DNA of 64,000 nt from Roseibacterium beibuensis (GCF_039542305.1 NZ_BAABHW010000002.1:620001-684000); one strand, 5' to 3'. Shown: positions 25,199 through 34,582, numbered from the stretch's first letter. The notes: a model not told the origin generated them from the sequence alone. Made by a program: numbers and translations.

Positions 25199-25234
25199 TC
25201 CGGGCGGTCGAGGGCGACGTGCTAGGCTTCGCCC

Positions 25235-25591
25235 ATGGTCCGCGCCCTTTTTCTCAGCTTCACCCTCTCTGCAACGGCCGCAAAGGCTGACCCTGCCGCC
25301 ATCATCGATGTCATGGCCGAGCGCGGCGAAACCGGCTGGCGCTTCGCGGTCACGCTGCGCCATGGCGACACGGGCTGGGATGACTACGCCGATGGCTGGC
25401 GGATCGAAACCCTCTCAGGCGAGGTTCTTGGCACCCGCGAGTTGCTCCACCCGCATGTGGAGGAACAGCCCTTCACACGATCCCTGTCGGGCGTCGCGAT
25501 CCCGGCGGAGGTGACCGAGGTCATGATCCGCGCCCGTACGACTGTCGAAGGATGGGACAGGGCCAGTTTTGGCCCGGTCCTTTTGGATTGA
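25235..25591 (+). CDS. Small exported protein, 118 aa
   Basis: The protein has a short signal peptide (VRALFLSFTLSATAAKA, cleavage about residue 18) and a compact mature domain of alternating beta-like segments (GWRFAVTLRHGDTGWDDYAD, RIETLSGEVLGTRELLHPHV, EVTEVMIRARTTVEGW). It has no cysteines and no family that I recognise. It starts 36 bases after the HemJ-like gene on the same strand and converges with the next gene with a 4-base gap. Confidence 0.7.
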   Translation: MVRALFLSFTLSATAAKADPAAIIDVMAERGETGWRFAVTLRHGDTGWDDYADGWRIETLSGEVLGTRELLHPHVEEQPFTRSLSGVAIPAEVTEVMIRARTTVEGWDRASFGPVLLD

Positions 25592-25595
25592 CCCG

Positions 25596-27668
25596 CTACT
25601 GACGCCCTTCGCGCAGCCACCCCGCCAGCATCAGGCCCGCCGCGATCAGCAGGAAGAGCCATGCAGAGATAAGCGGCGTGACCGTGATATCGGTCGTCAG
25701 GTAAGCCTCGCGCGTTGTCAGCCCGATCCACCCCCGGCCCGAGGCGTTGCGCCCCTCGGAGACCCGGCGCAGGTCGGGCAGACCGTCTTCAAGCCGCAGG
25801 ATACCGCCGGACAGGGGCGTGACCACCTCGGTCAGGCGATCGCCTGAGGCAATGGTCTCTTCGAATTCGCGCGGGGCCGCGGGGCCAAGCGCGATGACCG
25901 TGTCCAGAAGGCCGTCGGTCAGGCGATAAAGCCCCTGCTCGGCGCCTTCGATCTCGGCGGTGAAGCGGCCCGGTGCGGTTTCCTCCAGCGTCACCACTTC
26001 TTCGGTGCCATCGGGCGCGGTCACGATCACCTCGCCCACCGCGTTGGCCAGTGTCCGCCGCGTGATGGTGATGGTCTGACCGTCGGCCTCGGCCACCAGC
26101 GCCTCTTCCTCGAGGTCAGGCTCGCCCATCATCCAGTGCGCCAGCCGGCGCAGCAGTTCCAGCTGTGGACCGCCCCCCTCGTAGCCGCGATCCCAGAGCC
26201 AGGCATTGTCCGAGGCAAGCTCGGCCACGCGGCCTTCTCCGACGCGGTCCAGCATCAGAAGCGGCGCACCCTCGGCCCCGACCATCACCGTCTGTCCACC
26301 GCGTTCCTGCAACTCGATCTGACGGAACCAACGCCCCCACGGCGCCTCGCTATCGGGCAGCGGCGTGTGCTCGGCCTCCAGCCCCGCTGTCACCGGATGA
26401 CGCTGCCCCAACTCGGAAATCTCGGGCAGGAACGGAGCCGAGATCACGCGTGCCGTCGGCTCGCCCGGCAGGATATCGGCCAGAGGCGTCCGGTAGAGGG
26501 AGGCCGCCGAGGCAAAGTCCGGCCCCGCCGCCAGCAGGAGCGCGCCGCCGTCTTCGACGTAACGCCGGATATTGTCGATATAGAGCATCGGCAGGATGCC
26601 GCGCCGCTGGTAGCGGTCGAAGATGATCAGGTCGAACTCGTCCACCGCCTCCATGAACAACTCCCGCGTGGGGAAGGCGATCAGCGAGAGTTCCGATACC
26701 GGCACGCCATCCTGTTTGTCGGGCGGGCGCAGAATGGTGAAATGAACAAGGTCCACAGCCGGGTCCGACTTCAGGAGGTTGCGCCACGTCCGCTGGCCCG
26801 GATGCGGCTCGCCCGAAACCAGCAGGACGCGCAGCCGGTCGCGGATGCCGTTGATCTGCACCACGGCGGCGTTGTTGCGGTCCGTCAACTCGCCCTCGGC
26901 CTCGGGCACCGTGAACTGCACGACGTTTTGCCCGGCATGGTCCAGCGTCAGGGGCAGTTCCAGCGTTTCACCAACCGGCACCAGGTAGCTTTGCGGTTCG
27001 CCGCCATCGATGGCGATCTCGATCTCGGAGCGGCCGGCAAGCTCGGCAGGCACCGCGCCCTGGTCCTCGATCCGCAGGCGCAGGGTGAATTCCTCGTCGA
27101 TGATGGCGAAGGCTGGGGCCGTCTCGATGACGAGGCGCCGGTCCCAATCCCCTTCGCGCCCCGTCAGCAGGGCGTGGATCGGGGCGGGCATGTCGGGCAC
27201 CAGATCGGCATCGTGGAGCTGCCCATCCGTCAGCAGGATGGCCCCGGCGACGCGCGCCCGCGGTTCCTCTGCCATCATGCGGCTGAGTTCGGCCATCAGA
27301 AGCGTGCCGGCATTGTCCGCGGCATCCCCCACGGATGAGACGCGCAGTTCCATCCCCAGACCGGCCACTTCGCGTTCCAGCCCCTCAAGCGCCTCGGCGG
27401 TCTGGCTTTCGCGGTCCGACAGGCGCTGGCTTGCCGATTGGTCGATCACGACCAGCACGATGTCAGAGAGCGGTTCGCGGTCTTCCGATTGCAGCGACGG
27501 GTTGAGAAGCGCCGCCAGCAGCGCCGCCCCGGCCAGCAGGCGATAGGGCCAGCCGGAAAGCCCCCGCCAGACGGACAGGGCCACGACCAACAGCACCGCC
27601 CCCCCGAGCGCATAAAGCACCGGCATCGGCAAAAGCGGGTCGATCAGGACTTGGCGTGCGAAATCCAT
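25596..27668 (-). CDS. Large membrane-anchored protein of the moxR/DUF58 operon
   Basis: A 690-residue protein with two N-terminal transmembrane helices (about 15-33 and 42-58), a von Willebrand A-like periplasmic or cytosolic part (DIVLVVIDQSASQRLSD and ILLTDGQLHDAD), a glutamine-amidotransferase-like middle (RVLLVSGEPHPGQRTWRNLL, DLIIFDRYQRRGILP) and a C-terminal helix (LISAWLFLLIAAGLMLAGWL). Such proteins end the MoxR AAA-ATPase operons of alphaproteobacteria; their role is thought to be in envelope stress or assembly but is not established. It starts 2 bases after the DUF4159 gene stop. Confidence 0.75.
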   Translation of the reverse strand: MDFARQVLIDPLLPMPVLYALGGAVLLVVALSVWRGLSGWPYRLLAGAALLAALLNPSLQSEDREPLSDIVLVVIDQSASQRLSDRESQTAEALEGLEREVAGLGMELRVSSVGDAADNAGTLLMAELSRMMAEEPRARVAGAILLTDGQLHDADLVPDMPAPIHALLTGREGDWDRRLVIETAPAFAIIDEEFTLRLRIEDQGAVPAELAGRSEIEIAIDGGEPQSYLVPVGETLELPLTLDHAGQNVVQFTVPEAEGELTDRNNAAVVQINGIRDRLRVLLVSGEPHPGQRTWRNLLKSDPAVDLVHFTILRPPDKQDGVPVSELSLIAFPTRELFMEAVDEFDLIIFDRYQRRGILPMLYIDNIRRYVEDGGALLLAAGPDFASAASLYRTPLADILPGEPTARVISAPFLPEISELGQRHPVTAGLEAEHTPLPDSEAPWGRWFRQIELQERGGQTVMVGAEGAPLLMLDRVGEGRVAELASDNAWLWDRGYEGGGPQLELLRRLAHWMMGEPDLEEEALVAEADGQTITITRRTLANAVGEVIVTAPDGTEEVVTLEETAPGRFTAEIEGAEQGLYRLTDGLLDTVIALGPAAPREFEETIASGDRLTEVVTPLSGGILRLEDGLPDLRRVSEGRNASGRGWIGLTTREAYLTTDITVTPLISAWLFLLIAAGLMLAGWLREGRQ

Positions 27669-27670
27669 GC

Positions 27671-30430
27671 TTACTGCCCCAACCGGTCAAGAAGTGCGGG
27701 CACATGCACCTGGTCGGATTTGTAGTTGCCCGACAGCACATGCATCACGAGGTTCACACCGAAGCGGTAGGCAATCTCGCGCTGGCGATCGCCCGTCATG
27801 CCCCGCCCGACCGGGAACATGGGACGGCCCATGTCATTCACCGCCCAGGCCGCGGCCCAATCGTTGCCGCCGATCAGCACCGGCGTCACGCCATCGTTGA
27901 GGTTGCGAAACGGCATGCCCTCGATCTGTTCGGCATCGGGCGGCGCGGCCTCGACCCAGACATCGGGGCTCGTGTGGCGGCCCGGGAAATGCTGAAGCAG
28001 GTAGAAGGTGCGCGTCAGAACATGATCCTCGGGGATCGGCTCCAGCGGCGGAATATCGAGCGGCGCGGCCAGCGCACGCAGATGCCGCCCCTCGGGCGTG
28101 CCCGACCCGAAGCCGCCGATATGCGCGTCGCGCGTGTCGAAGACGATCATTCCGCCCCCGCGCAGGTAGTCGTTCAGCCGTCGGTAGGCCTCGGGCGAGG
28201 GAAGCGGCTGATCGACCGATACCGGCCAGTAGAGCATCGGGAAAAAGGTCAGCACATCGCTTTCCAGGTCGACCCCCATGGGCGCGGCCGGTTCCACCGA
28301 GGTGCGCTGCCACAACACGTTCGAAAGGCCCGTGAGGCCCGCGCGACTGACCTCGTCCAACTCGGCATCCCCTGTCAGGACATAGGCGAGGGTGACTTCC
28401 GACGTCGCCAGAAGCGCCAACTCGTCCTCGATGGACAGGTCCTGCGCCTGCGCGTCCGGTGCAAGGATCAAACAGGCGGCAAGGATGGCCGCGCCGCGCG
28501 ACAGGCCCGACAGCCGCCCCGCCAGCCACAGGGCGGCGATCGCGTCGATCAGGAGAAGGATCAACGCCCCTGTCAGGAACGCCGCCATCAGGTCGGTCGG
28601 GGCAATCATCGTCATCCCCTCGACGGGGATGCGCGCGGGCCATGACGCAGCACGCAGCGTCATGCCGTCGGTGATGACGTTGCGCGCGATCCGGCGCTCT
28701 CCGTCGGAATAAAGCCCCGGCAGAAGGTCGGCGGTCAGAGGCGCATCAGCCAGGTCCTCTCCGGCCACGCCGGGCCGGGTCCCTGCATCGCGCAGGATGC
28801 CGAAGCCATCGAGCACCTCTTCCGGCACCCAGGTCGTGCCTTCGAGATCCGCCGCATCCGGCACCGCGGGGCGGGTGGACACCGCCAACCGCTCCAGCAT
28901 CTGCACGAACAGGCCAGACAACGGCAAGGTCGACCACTCGGCATTCGCCGTGACGTGGAACAGGACCACGCTGCCCTGCCCCAGCGCGGCGCGCGTGACC
29001 AGCGGCGTGCCATCAGACAGAGAGGCGATGGTGCGCTCGGACAGGGTCGGATCGGGCTGTGCCATGACCTGCGAGGAGACGCGCACATCCTCGGGGATGG
29101 TCAGGCCGTAAAAGGGCGAGGTTTCGTCGAACGGCCGCAGCGCCTTGGGCTCCCCCCACGACATCGCGCCGCCAACCGTGCGCCCCCCCGCGCGCAGTCG
29201 CACGGGCATCAGCGGTCCGACTTCCTCCCGCGCGAGGTCCGAGGCCGCGATCCGCGGTCCGGCAAAGCGCAGGAGCAAGCCGCCGTTCTCGACCCAGGCG
29301 ATCAGGTCCTCTTCCACATCCGCCGAGATCGTTGCGACATCCGCAAGGATCATGACGTCGGGGCTGGCCAGCAGCATGTCCGACAGCGTGCCTTCCATCA
29401 GGTCCGCCGTCGGGGCGAGGGCCTGCCGCAGGTAGTGCAAGGGCGACAGGAGCGCTTGCCCCTCGTCCTCGCCGCCTGCCGCGATCAGGGCGACCTCGCG
29501 GCGTTGCAGACCGTCATCGGCCAGGGCCACGGCCCCGGCCGAACGTTCGCCCGCCACTTCGAACCGCGTGATGCGGTTGCGCAATTCCGGCGGCAGGTCG
29601 AACACCGCGTCGGTCTCCATCACACCGCCCTCGAACGTGACCGTCTCGCGCGCCAGGTCGCGGGGGATGCCTGCGGGGTCGAGGCCATGGGCGACCACCG
29701 TCACGTCGCGCGGGCCCGTGCCGCCCTGCCGCATCAGGGGCGTGCGGATCGTGCCATCCTCGAACCGGGCGGGGGCTAGCGCCACCACGTCCCGTGCCCC
29801 CTGGAACACCGACACCGGGCCGAGGTCTTCGAAGGCGTCCAGCAGGTCGTCGCGCCCGGCATGGGCCAACCCATCGGAAAACCAGAGCACCTCCAGCCCT
29901 GCATCCAGGTTTGCAGCCCAGTCTGCCGCAGCTTGGAAATCCGGGACGTAGGGGGCCGGCTCCAGGGAGGCCATGCGCGCGGTCCAGCTTCCCGCGGATT
30001 GCAGGGGCAGGTCCCCGGCCGGGAGGTCGGTGAGTTGGACAAGCGCCACGGTGCGTCCCGCGCGCCCGGCCTCTTCCAAGGCGAGGCGGGCGCGATCCAG
30101 CCGGGCCGGCCAATCGCGGGCCGATGCCCAGGAACTGTCCATGACGAGAAGGAGTGTTCCGTCTCCGGCGCGGTCCTGCTGTGGGTTCAGCACAGGCCCC
30201 GCGAAACCGATGATCGCGGCAGCCACGGCCAGCATCCGCAACAGGAGCAGCCACCACGGCGTCTTGTCCGTCTGGCTTTCGTCGTCTTTCAGACCCAGAA
30301 GAAGCGCGACCCCGGGAAAGCGCCGCCGGATTGGTGCGGGCGGCACGGCGCGCAAGAGCCACCACAGGACCGGCAAGGCGATCAGCGCCGTCAAAAGCAG
30401 CGGCGTGGTGAAGGCCAGCGACCCGATCAT
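27671..30430 (-). CDS. DUF4159 protein with BatA-like N-terminus
   Basis: A 919-residue inner-membrane protein. The N-terminal helices and PIRRRFPGVALLLGLKD fit the aerotolerance-related BatA family; a vWA-like region follows (LLLVMDSSWASARDWPARLD). Two further helices occur near residues 625-680, and the last 220 residues are a DUF4159 domain (SEVTLAYVLTGDAELDEVSR, FFPMLYWPVSVDQP, GGGMIVFDTRDA). ATG 30430 is chosen over an upstream in-frame start because it begins the first membrane helix. It lies 103 bases after the DUF58 gene, a gap filled by three palindromes. Confidence 0.82.
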   Translation of the reverse strand: MIGSLAFTTPLLLTALIALPVLWWLLRAVPPAPIRRRFPGVALLLGLKDDESQTDKTPWWLLLLRMLAVAAAIIGFAGPVLNPQQDRAGDGTLLLVMDSSWASARDWPARLDRARLALEEAGRAGRTVALVQLTDLPAGDLPLQSAGSWTARMASLEPAPYVPDFQAAADWAANLDAGLEVLWFSDGLAHAGRDDLLDAFEDLGPVSVFQGARDVVALAPARFEDGTIRTPLMRQGGTGPRDVTVVAHGLDPAGIPRDLARETVTFEGGVMETDAVFDLPPELRNRITRFEVAGERSAGAVALADDGLQRREVALIAAGGEDEGQALLSPLHYLRQALAPTADLMEGTLSDMLLASPDVMILADVATISADVEEDLIAWVENGGLLLRFAGPRIAASDLAREEVGPLMPVRLRAGGRTVGGAMSWGEPKALRPFDETSPFYGLTIPEDVRVSSQVMAQPDPTLSERTIASLSDGTPLVTRAALGQGSVVLFHVTANAEWSTLPLSGLFVQMLERLAVSTRPAVPDAADLEGTTWVPEEVLDGFGILRDAGTRPGVAGEDLADAPLTADLLPGLYSDGERRIARNVITDGMTLRAASWPARIPVEGMTMIAPTDLMAAFLTGALILLLIDAIAALWLAGRLSGLSRGAAILAACLILAPDAQAQDLSIEDELALLATSEVTLAYVLTGDAELDEVSRAGLTGLSNVLWQRTSVEPAAPMGVDLESDVLTFFPMLYWPVSVDQPLPSPEAYRRLNDYLRGGGMIVFDTRDAHIGGFGSGTPEGRHLRALAAPLDIPPLEPIPEDHVLTRTFYLLQHFPGRHTSPDVWVEAAPPDAEQIEGMPFRNLNDGVTPVLIGGNDWAAAWAVNDMGRPMFPVGRGMTGDRQREIAYRFGVNLVMHVLSGNYKSDQVHVPALLDRLGQ

Positions 30431-30459
30431 GCGCGCACACCCCTGCTCGACGCGAGGCA

Positions 30460-30525
30460 CGTTTTTCTCGAGAAAAACGGCACGATTTCCTCAAGGAAAT
30501 CGACCCGGAAAACTCGAGTTTTCCG
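30460..30525. repeat. Three successive palindromes between DUF58 and DUF4159 genes
   Basis: Within 66 bases lie CGTTTTTCTCGAGAAAAACG (30460-30479, perfect 20-bp palindrome), a hairpin with 8-bp arms GATTTCCT/AGGAAATC (30484-30501) and CGGAAAACTCGAGTTTTCCG (30506-30525, perfect 20-bp palindrome). Both outer palindromes share the centre CTCGAG. In the minus-strand mRNA they would form three adjacent hairpins between two operon genes. Possible roles are a repetitive extragenic palindrome, an mRNA processing or attenuation site, or operators. Confidence 0.85.
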
Positions 30526-30533
30526 CCCCCCGC

Positions 30534-31427
30534 TCATGCCCGCACCTTTTCCAGTGCGCGGTAGAGCCATAGCAGCGTGGGTTCGGCGGGCTGGTCCGTG
30601 TGATGGATCGTGAAGCGCCAACCGGTGCGCCGCGTCGCGCGGTCCAGCCGGTCCTTACGCTCCGCCAGTCGCCCAAGATACTCTTCGCGCAGGGATTTCG
30701 CCTTGAGCGTCTCGAACCGGATCGCACCGGACATCGATTCGAACACCGTGCGCCCGTCGTAGGGAAAGGCCTCTTCATCCGGGTCGAGGACCTGCACCAA
30801 GGCGCCCTTCACGCCGCGATCCGCCGCACGGCCCAGAACCTCTTCGATCGGCGCCGGATCGCCGAGGAAATCGGAAAAGAACACCGCCCGGCTGCCCATC
30901 GGCATCACCTTGGGGCGCGGCACGCCGTAATCCCCGGCCTCGTGCCCATCCATCAGGGCCTGCGCCATCCGCATCAACTGGCCACGCCCGCCGCGGGGCG
31001 GCTCGTTCAGATGGGTCAGGCCAACCCGCTCGCCGCCATGCACGGCCAGAATGCCGACCGCCATGGCCAGTGTCTGCGCGCGGCGCAGCTTGGAGGGGCG
31101 CGACTTGGCCCCCGTGAAGGTCATCGAGGCCGCATCGTCGACACCCAGCATCACCGATTGCGCCGCCTGCCATTCCGTCTGACGCAGGAAATGCCCATCC
31201 GACCGGGCCGAGCGGCGCCAATCAATGGACCGCATCGCATCGCCCGCCTCGGCCGGGCGGTATTGCCAAAACTCGTCGCCCGTGCCCGCCCGCTTGCGGC
31301 CATGCGTTCCCAGAAGGACCGTCGCCGCCAGATGCTGCGCATCGGCCATGAGCGCGGGCAAGGTGCCTGCCAGCGCCTCGGAGCGTGATCGCAGCGTGTC
31401 CGGCGTATGAAGGGCGGATTGGCTCAA
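30534..31427 (-). CDS. DUF58 domain protein
   Basis: A 297-residue cytosolic protein of the DUF58 family that accompanies MoxR ATPases. The family core is visible: GDEFWQYRPAEAGDAMRSID followed by WRRSAR, then a vWA-like region (SVMLGVDDAASMTF, RAVFFSDFLGDPAPIEEVL). The most sensible start is TTG 31427, overlapping the moxR stop as TTGA; the longer open frame upstream lies inside moxR. DUF58 proteins are proposed to be MoxR partners in protein-complex assembly. Confidence 0.85.
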   Translation of the reverse strand: MSQSALHTPDTLRSRSEALAGTLPALMADAQHLAATVLLGTHGRKRAGTGDEFWQYRPAEAGDAMRSIDWRRSARSDGHFLRQTEWQAAQSVMLGVDDAASMTFTGAKSRPSKLRRAQTLAMAVGILAVHGGERVGLTHLNEPPRGGRGQLMRMAQALMDGHEAGDYGVPRPKVMPMGSRAVFFSDFLGDPAPIEEVLGRAADRGVKGALVQVLDPDEEAFPYDGRTVFESMSGAIRFETLKAKSLREEYLGRLAERKDRLDRATRRTGWRFTIHHTDQPAEPTLLWLYRALEKVRA

Positions 31428-32446
31428 GCCGCGGCCTCGACATGGGTGACGCGCGCCGTGACCTCGTCGATGACCTGCTCCAGCACGCGGCCCTCGGCCC
31501 GCGCGGCGAAGCTCAGCGCCATGCGGTGCGACAGGACCGGACGGGCCAGGGCCGCCACGTCGTCGACCGAGGGGGCAAGCCGTCCGTCCAAGACGGCACG
31601 CGCCCGCGCCGTCAGCATCAGGGCCTGCGCCGCCCGCGGCCCGGGGCCCCAAGCGACCGAGGATTTCACCACGTCGGGCGCTTCCTCGCTTTCGGGGCGA
31701 CAGCCGCGCACCAGGTCGAGGATCGCCTCGACCACGGCCTCGCCCACAGGCATTTGGCGCACCAGTTTCTGCGCCGCGATCAGCGACGGGCCATCGAAGA
31801 CCTGGTGGGCGGTCGCCTGCTCGGTGCCCGTTGTCGCGATGAGAATGCCGCGTTCCGTCTCGCGATCCGGGTAATCGACGTCGATCTTCACCAGGAACCG
31901 GTCAAGCTGCGCTTCGGGAAGGGGATAGGTGCCTTCCTGCTCGATCGGGTTTTGCGTGGCGAGAACGTGGAACGGCGCGGGCAGCGGGCGATGCTCCCCG
32001 GCGATGGTCACTTCGCGCTCCTGCATTGCCTGGAGAAGCGCCGACTGCGTCCGCGGGCTGGCGCGGTTGATCTCGTCGGCCATCAGAAGCTGGCAGAAGA
32101 TCGGCCCCTCGATGAAGCGGAACGACCGGGTGCCATCGGCGCCCGTCTCAAGCACTTCGGATCCGAGGATGTCAGCCGGCATCAGGTCTGGCGTGAACTG
32201 AATGCGGTTCTCGCTCAGGCCCATCACCGTCGACAGCGTATCGACCAACAACGTTTTCCCCAGCCCTGGCAAACCCATCAGCAGCGCGTGCCCCCCCGAC
32301 AGCATCGCGGCCAGCGACAGGTCGACCACCTGCTCCTGCCCGATGATGCGGGTTGCGATGGACGTCTTGGCCTCGGCCAACCGCTGCCCCAACGCCTCGA
32401 TCTCGGCCACGAGGGTTTCCGGCGACGAAGTGGGGGTGTCGACCAT
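31424..32446 (-). CDS. moxR: MoxR-family AAA+ ATPase
   Basis: A 340-residue AAA+ ATPase with chaperone-like roles. It has Walker A GLPGLGKT, Walker B LLMADEINRASPRTQSALLQ, the AAA_3 signature ATQNPIEQEGTYPLPEAQLD with sensor and arginine-finger positions, and a C-terminal lid domain. ATG 32446 is used since upstream in-frame residues lie in the divergent promoter region. It is the first gene of the operon moxR, DUF58, DUF4159 protein, large membrane protein. Confidence 0.95.
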   Translation of the reverse strand: MVDTPTSSPETLVAEIEALGQRLAEAKTSIATRIIGQEQVVDLSLAAMLSGGHALLMGLPGLGKTLLVDTLSTVMGLSENRIQFTPDLMPADILGSEVLETGADGTRSFRFIEGPIFCQLLMADEINRASPRTQSALLQAMQEREVTIAGEHRPLPAPFHVLATQNPIEQEGTYPLPEAQLDRFLVKIDVDYPDRETERGILIATTGTEQATAHQVFDGPSLIAAQKLVRQMPVGEAVVEAILDLVRGCRPESEEAPDVVKSSVAWGPGPRAAQALMLTARARAVLDGRLAPSVDDVAALARPVLSHRMALSFAARAEGRVLEQVIDEVTARVTHVEAAA

Positions 32447-32537
32447 GGCAAAGCTCCGCGCAATGAATATGTAGATACAGGTAACAGACCTATTCCGCCG
32501 ATCACAAATGGCAAAAGCCGGAAGGGGACAAATCATC

Positions 32538-33158
32538 GTGACCCGCCAGAGCGACCAATCCGCCACTGCGACGACCGACACCGCCGCCAAGCCCGGCCCC
32601 GACAGCCTGATCGCCGCTGCGAAACAGGCGCAGAAGGAGGGCAAGCTTCCGCCCGTCGATCAATGGGATCCACCGTTTTGCGGCGATCTCGACATGGAGA
32701 TCAAACGCGACGGGACGTGGTTCTACGAGGGCACGCCGATCGGGCGCAAACCGCTGGTGCGGCTGTTCTCGACCATCCTCAAGCGCGAGGGCGACGCCTA
32801 TTTCCTCGTCACGCCTGTCGAGAAAGTGGGCATCCGGGTCGAGGACGCGCCCTTCGTCGCCGTCGATTTCGAGGCCGCGGGCGAGGGCCCGGCGCAGGTC
32901 ATCACCTTCAAGACCAATGTCGGAGACACCGTGATCGCGGGCCGCGAAAATGCGATCCGCGTGGTCCGTGACGCAAATGGCGAGCCCTCGCCCTATGTGC
33001 ACGTTCGCGCCGGCCTCGAGGCCCTGATCGACCGCAAGAGCTTTTATCGGCTTGTCGATCTGGGCGAGGCGCACGAGGTCGAGGGCGAGGACTGGTTCGG
33101 TGTCTGGTCGACAGGCGAATTCTTCAAGATCATTCCCGTAGCCGAGCTCGATCTTTGA
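32538..33158 (+). CDS. DUF1285 family protein
   Basis: A 206-residue cytosolic protein matching DUF1285, a small beta-rich family of unknown function common in proteobacteria and often divergent from moxR. Recognisable stretches are CGDLDMEIKRDGTWFYEGTP, GRKPLVRLFSTILKREGDAY and VRAGLEALIDRKSFYRLVDL. GTG 32538 is preferred because AAGGGGA lies 9 bases upstream, while the in-frame ATG at 32508 lacks a ribosome binding site. The 91-base gap to moxR must hold both promoters. Confidence 0.82.
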   Translation: MTRQSDQSATATTDTAAKPGPDSLIAAAKQAQKEGKLPPVDQWDPPFCGDLDMEIKRDGTWFYEGTPIGRKPLVRLFSTILKREGDAYFLVTPVEKVGIRVEDAPFVAVDFEAAGEGPAQVITFKTNVGDTVIAGRENAIRVVRDANGEPSPYVHVRAGLEALIDRKSFYRLVDLGEAHEVEGEDWFGVWSTGEFFKIIPVAELDL

Positions 33159-33225
33159 AAATCCCCGCCACGCTCCTGGCCTGATGCGGTCAGGAGTCTG
33201 CGCATGAGGTTGCGGGGGCAGCGCG

Positions 33226-34053
33226 CTAGGACGTGACGCGCCCTTCGATCCGCTGCAAGGCGGCCTCGGCCTCCTGGAACGACGCGACATAGCCATCGAC
33301 CGTCGGCACACCGGCCAATTCGCTCGGCTTCGTCACGATCTGTCCCGCCAATACCAGGTGGGCCGCCGGGCGAACCCTGCGCAGGTCCTCGATCAACCGG
33401 ATCAGCGCCGGGCGCGAATGCAGGCCCGAGCATGACACGCCGATCACGCCGCGATCATCGCGCGTCAGACGGTCGACGAGTTCTTCGTGGCTCATGCCCA
33501 CAAGCAGGCTGACATCCCATCCGTTTCGGCGAAACAGGTCCGCGGCCATCATCACGCCAAGGGTATGCTCTTCACCGGGCACGGCACAGAACACCGCGCC
33601 GCGCGACGGGTGATGCGTCACCCGCTTCCGCGGAGGCGGCAACTGGCGCATGATCGACTGGATACGCGCGCTCGCCATGGTGACCTCGGTGAAGGGCAGC
33701 GTATCCGCTTCCCACATTTCGCCAAGGCGTCGGGCGGCCGCCGCAAGGTGATCGACGCAGATGTCTTCGACCGAGACCCCTGCCGCGATCAAATCGTTCA
33801 CGATGGCCTCCGCCGACTCGTCATCGACATCGCACAGCGCGCAAACCAATGCGGCCGTCAGGGGGGAGCCAAGTGCGCGCTGGACCTCTTCGGATATCTC
33901 GCTGATCTCCTTGTCGCGACAGATCCGTTTCATGGCGCAGGCCACCAAGGCGGATACTGCATCTTCCCCCGGCATCGGCTTCGCCGTCGACCGAAGATCA
34001 GGTTTTCCGGCCCGTTGCACCGGGTCGAAACGGTCGTTCGAATGTAGCGTCAC
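33226..34053 (-). CDS. B12-binding regulator, AerR/PpaA-like
   Basis: A 275-residue protein with an N-terminal helical region, a B12-cap-like helical segment (DHLAAAARRLGEMWEADTLP) and a C-terminal cobalamin-binding Rossmann domain with PGEEHTLGVMMAADLF, where His163 sits where AerR-type proteins ligate B12. AerR/PpaA counteract the repressor CrtJ/PpsR in anoxygenic phototrophs in a light- and B12-dependent way. The start is GTG 34053 with a weak ribosome binding site; a 13-codon ORF upstream overlaps it as GTGA. Two TGT-N12-ACA operators lie about 95-130 bases upstream. The photosynthesis genes themselves are not in the window. Confidence 0.75.
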   Translation of the reverse strand: MTLHSNDRFDPVQRAGKPDLRSTAKPMPGEDAVSALVACAMKRICRDKEISEISEEVQRALGSPLTAALVCALCDVDDESAEAIVNDLIAAGVSVEDICVDHLAAAARRLGEMWEADTLPFTEVTMASARIQSIMRQLPPPRKRVTHHPSRGAVFCAVPGEEHTLGVMMAADLFRRNGWDVSLLVGMSHEELVDRLTRDDRGVIGVSCSGLHSRPALIRLIEDLRRVRPAAHLVLAGQIVTKPSELAGVPTVDGYVASFQEAEAALQRIEGRVTS

Positions 34054-34147
34054 GGTCTGATCTTTCTGCGTGTGCGCGGCGCCGGGTTCATGCCCGGGCG
34101 ACCGCGCGCTGTCCTCCGGATTGAAGAGCAGCGTAATGCAGACAATG

Positions 34148-34184
34148 TGTCAATCAATATTGACAGTGTGATTTTTTCTTTACA
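34148..34184. promoter_or_regulatory. Tandem PpsR/CrtJ-type operators
   Basis: Two adjacent sites fit the PpsR/CrtJ consensus TGT-N12-ACA exactly: TGTCAATCAATATTGACA (34148-34165) and TGTGATTTTTTCTTTACA (34167-34184), one base apart. Paired sites are usual at CrtJ-controlled promoters. On the minus strand the first site ends in TTGACA (34153-34148), a good -35 box for the downstream B12-binding regulator gene, so a bound repressor would cover it. Confidence 0.7.
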
Positions 34185-34582
34185 CCCGGAAACCCCCACA
34201 GCCGAGCAGCGTTTATAGCATTGATTTTGAAAAATTATTTTCGCGGAGAAGCTTGGAAAAATCTTTTCCGACACGCCCCGAGTCGCGCGCCATGCTGCCG
34301 CTGGCGGTGGCGCCGCTCGCACAAAAATCGCGCAAGGGTTGTTGCCCGTGCATAAACCGCGATCAAAAGTGCCGGAGTAAGATGCCCGCCTCGGTTCTCG
34401 GCAGGGCTCAGTCTTGATAAGGGGAAGTGGCGCACCGGGGAGGAGTTTATATTTTGTTGATTTAAAACCGAAATACCGTCGAATTGGAAACCCGGACGTT
34501 CACCAAATATCAATGACTTAACACTGCTTTGGAAACCATATCGCACCCTGACAGACACTGATTCTGACTACGGGAGAACCCC
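34185..34582. other. AT-richer intergenic region at the core/prophage boundary
   Basis: This stretch has no credible gene or tRNA. It is clearly richer in A and T than its surroundings and holds a short hairpin GGAAAA-ATC-TTTTCC near 34253-34267. It precedes the nuclease gene and may contain an old integration junction, but no direct repeat to mark an attachment site could be confirmed because the other prophage end is outside the window. Confidence 0.4.

Noticed and set aside
34148..34165. FNR/CRP-type box
   Set aside because: The pattern TTGAT-N4-ATCAA is not met; TGT-N12-ACA fits exactly and a second copy follows.
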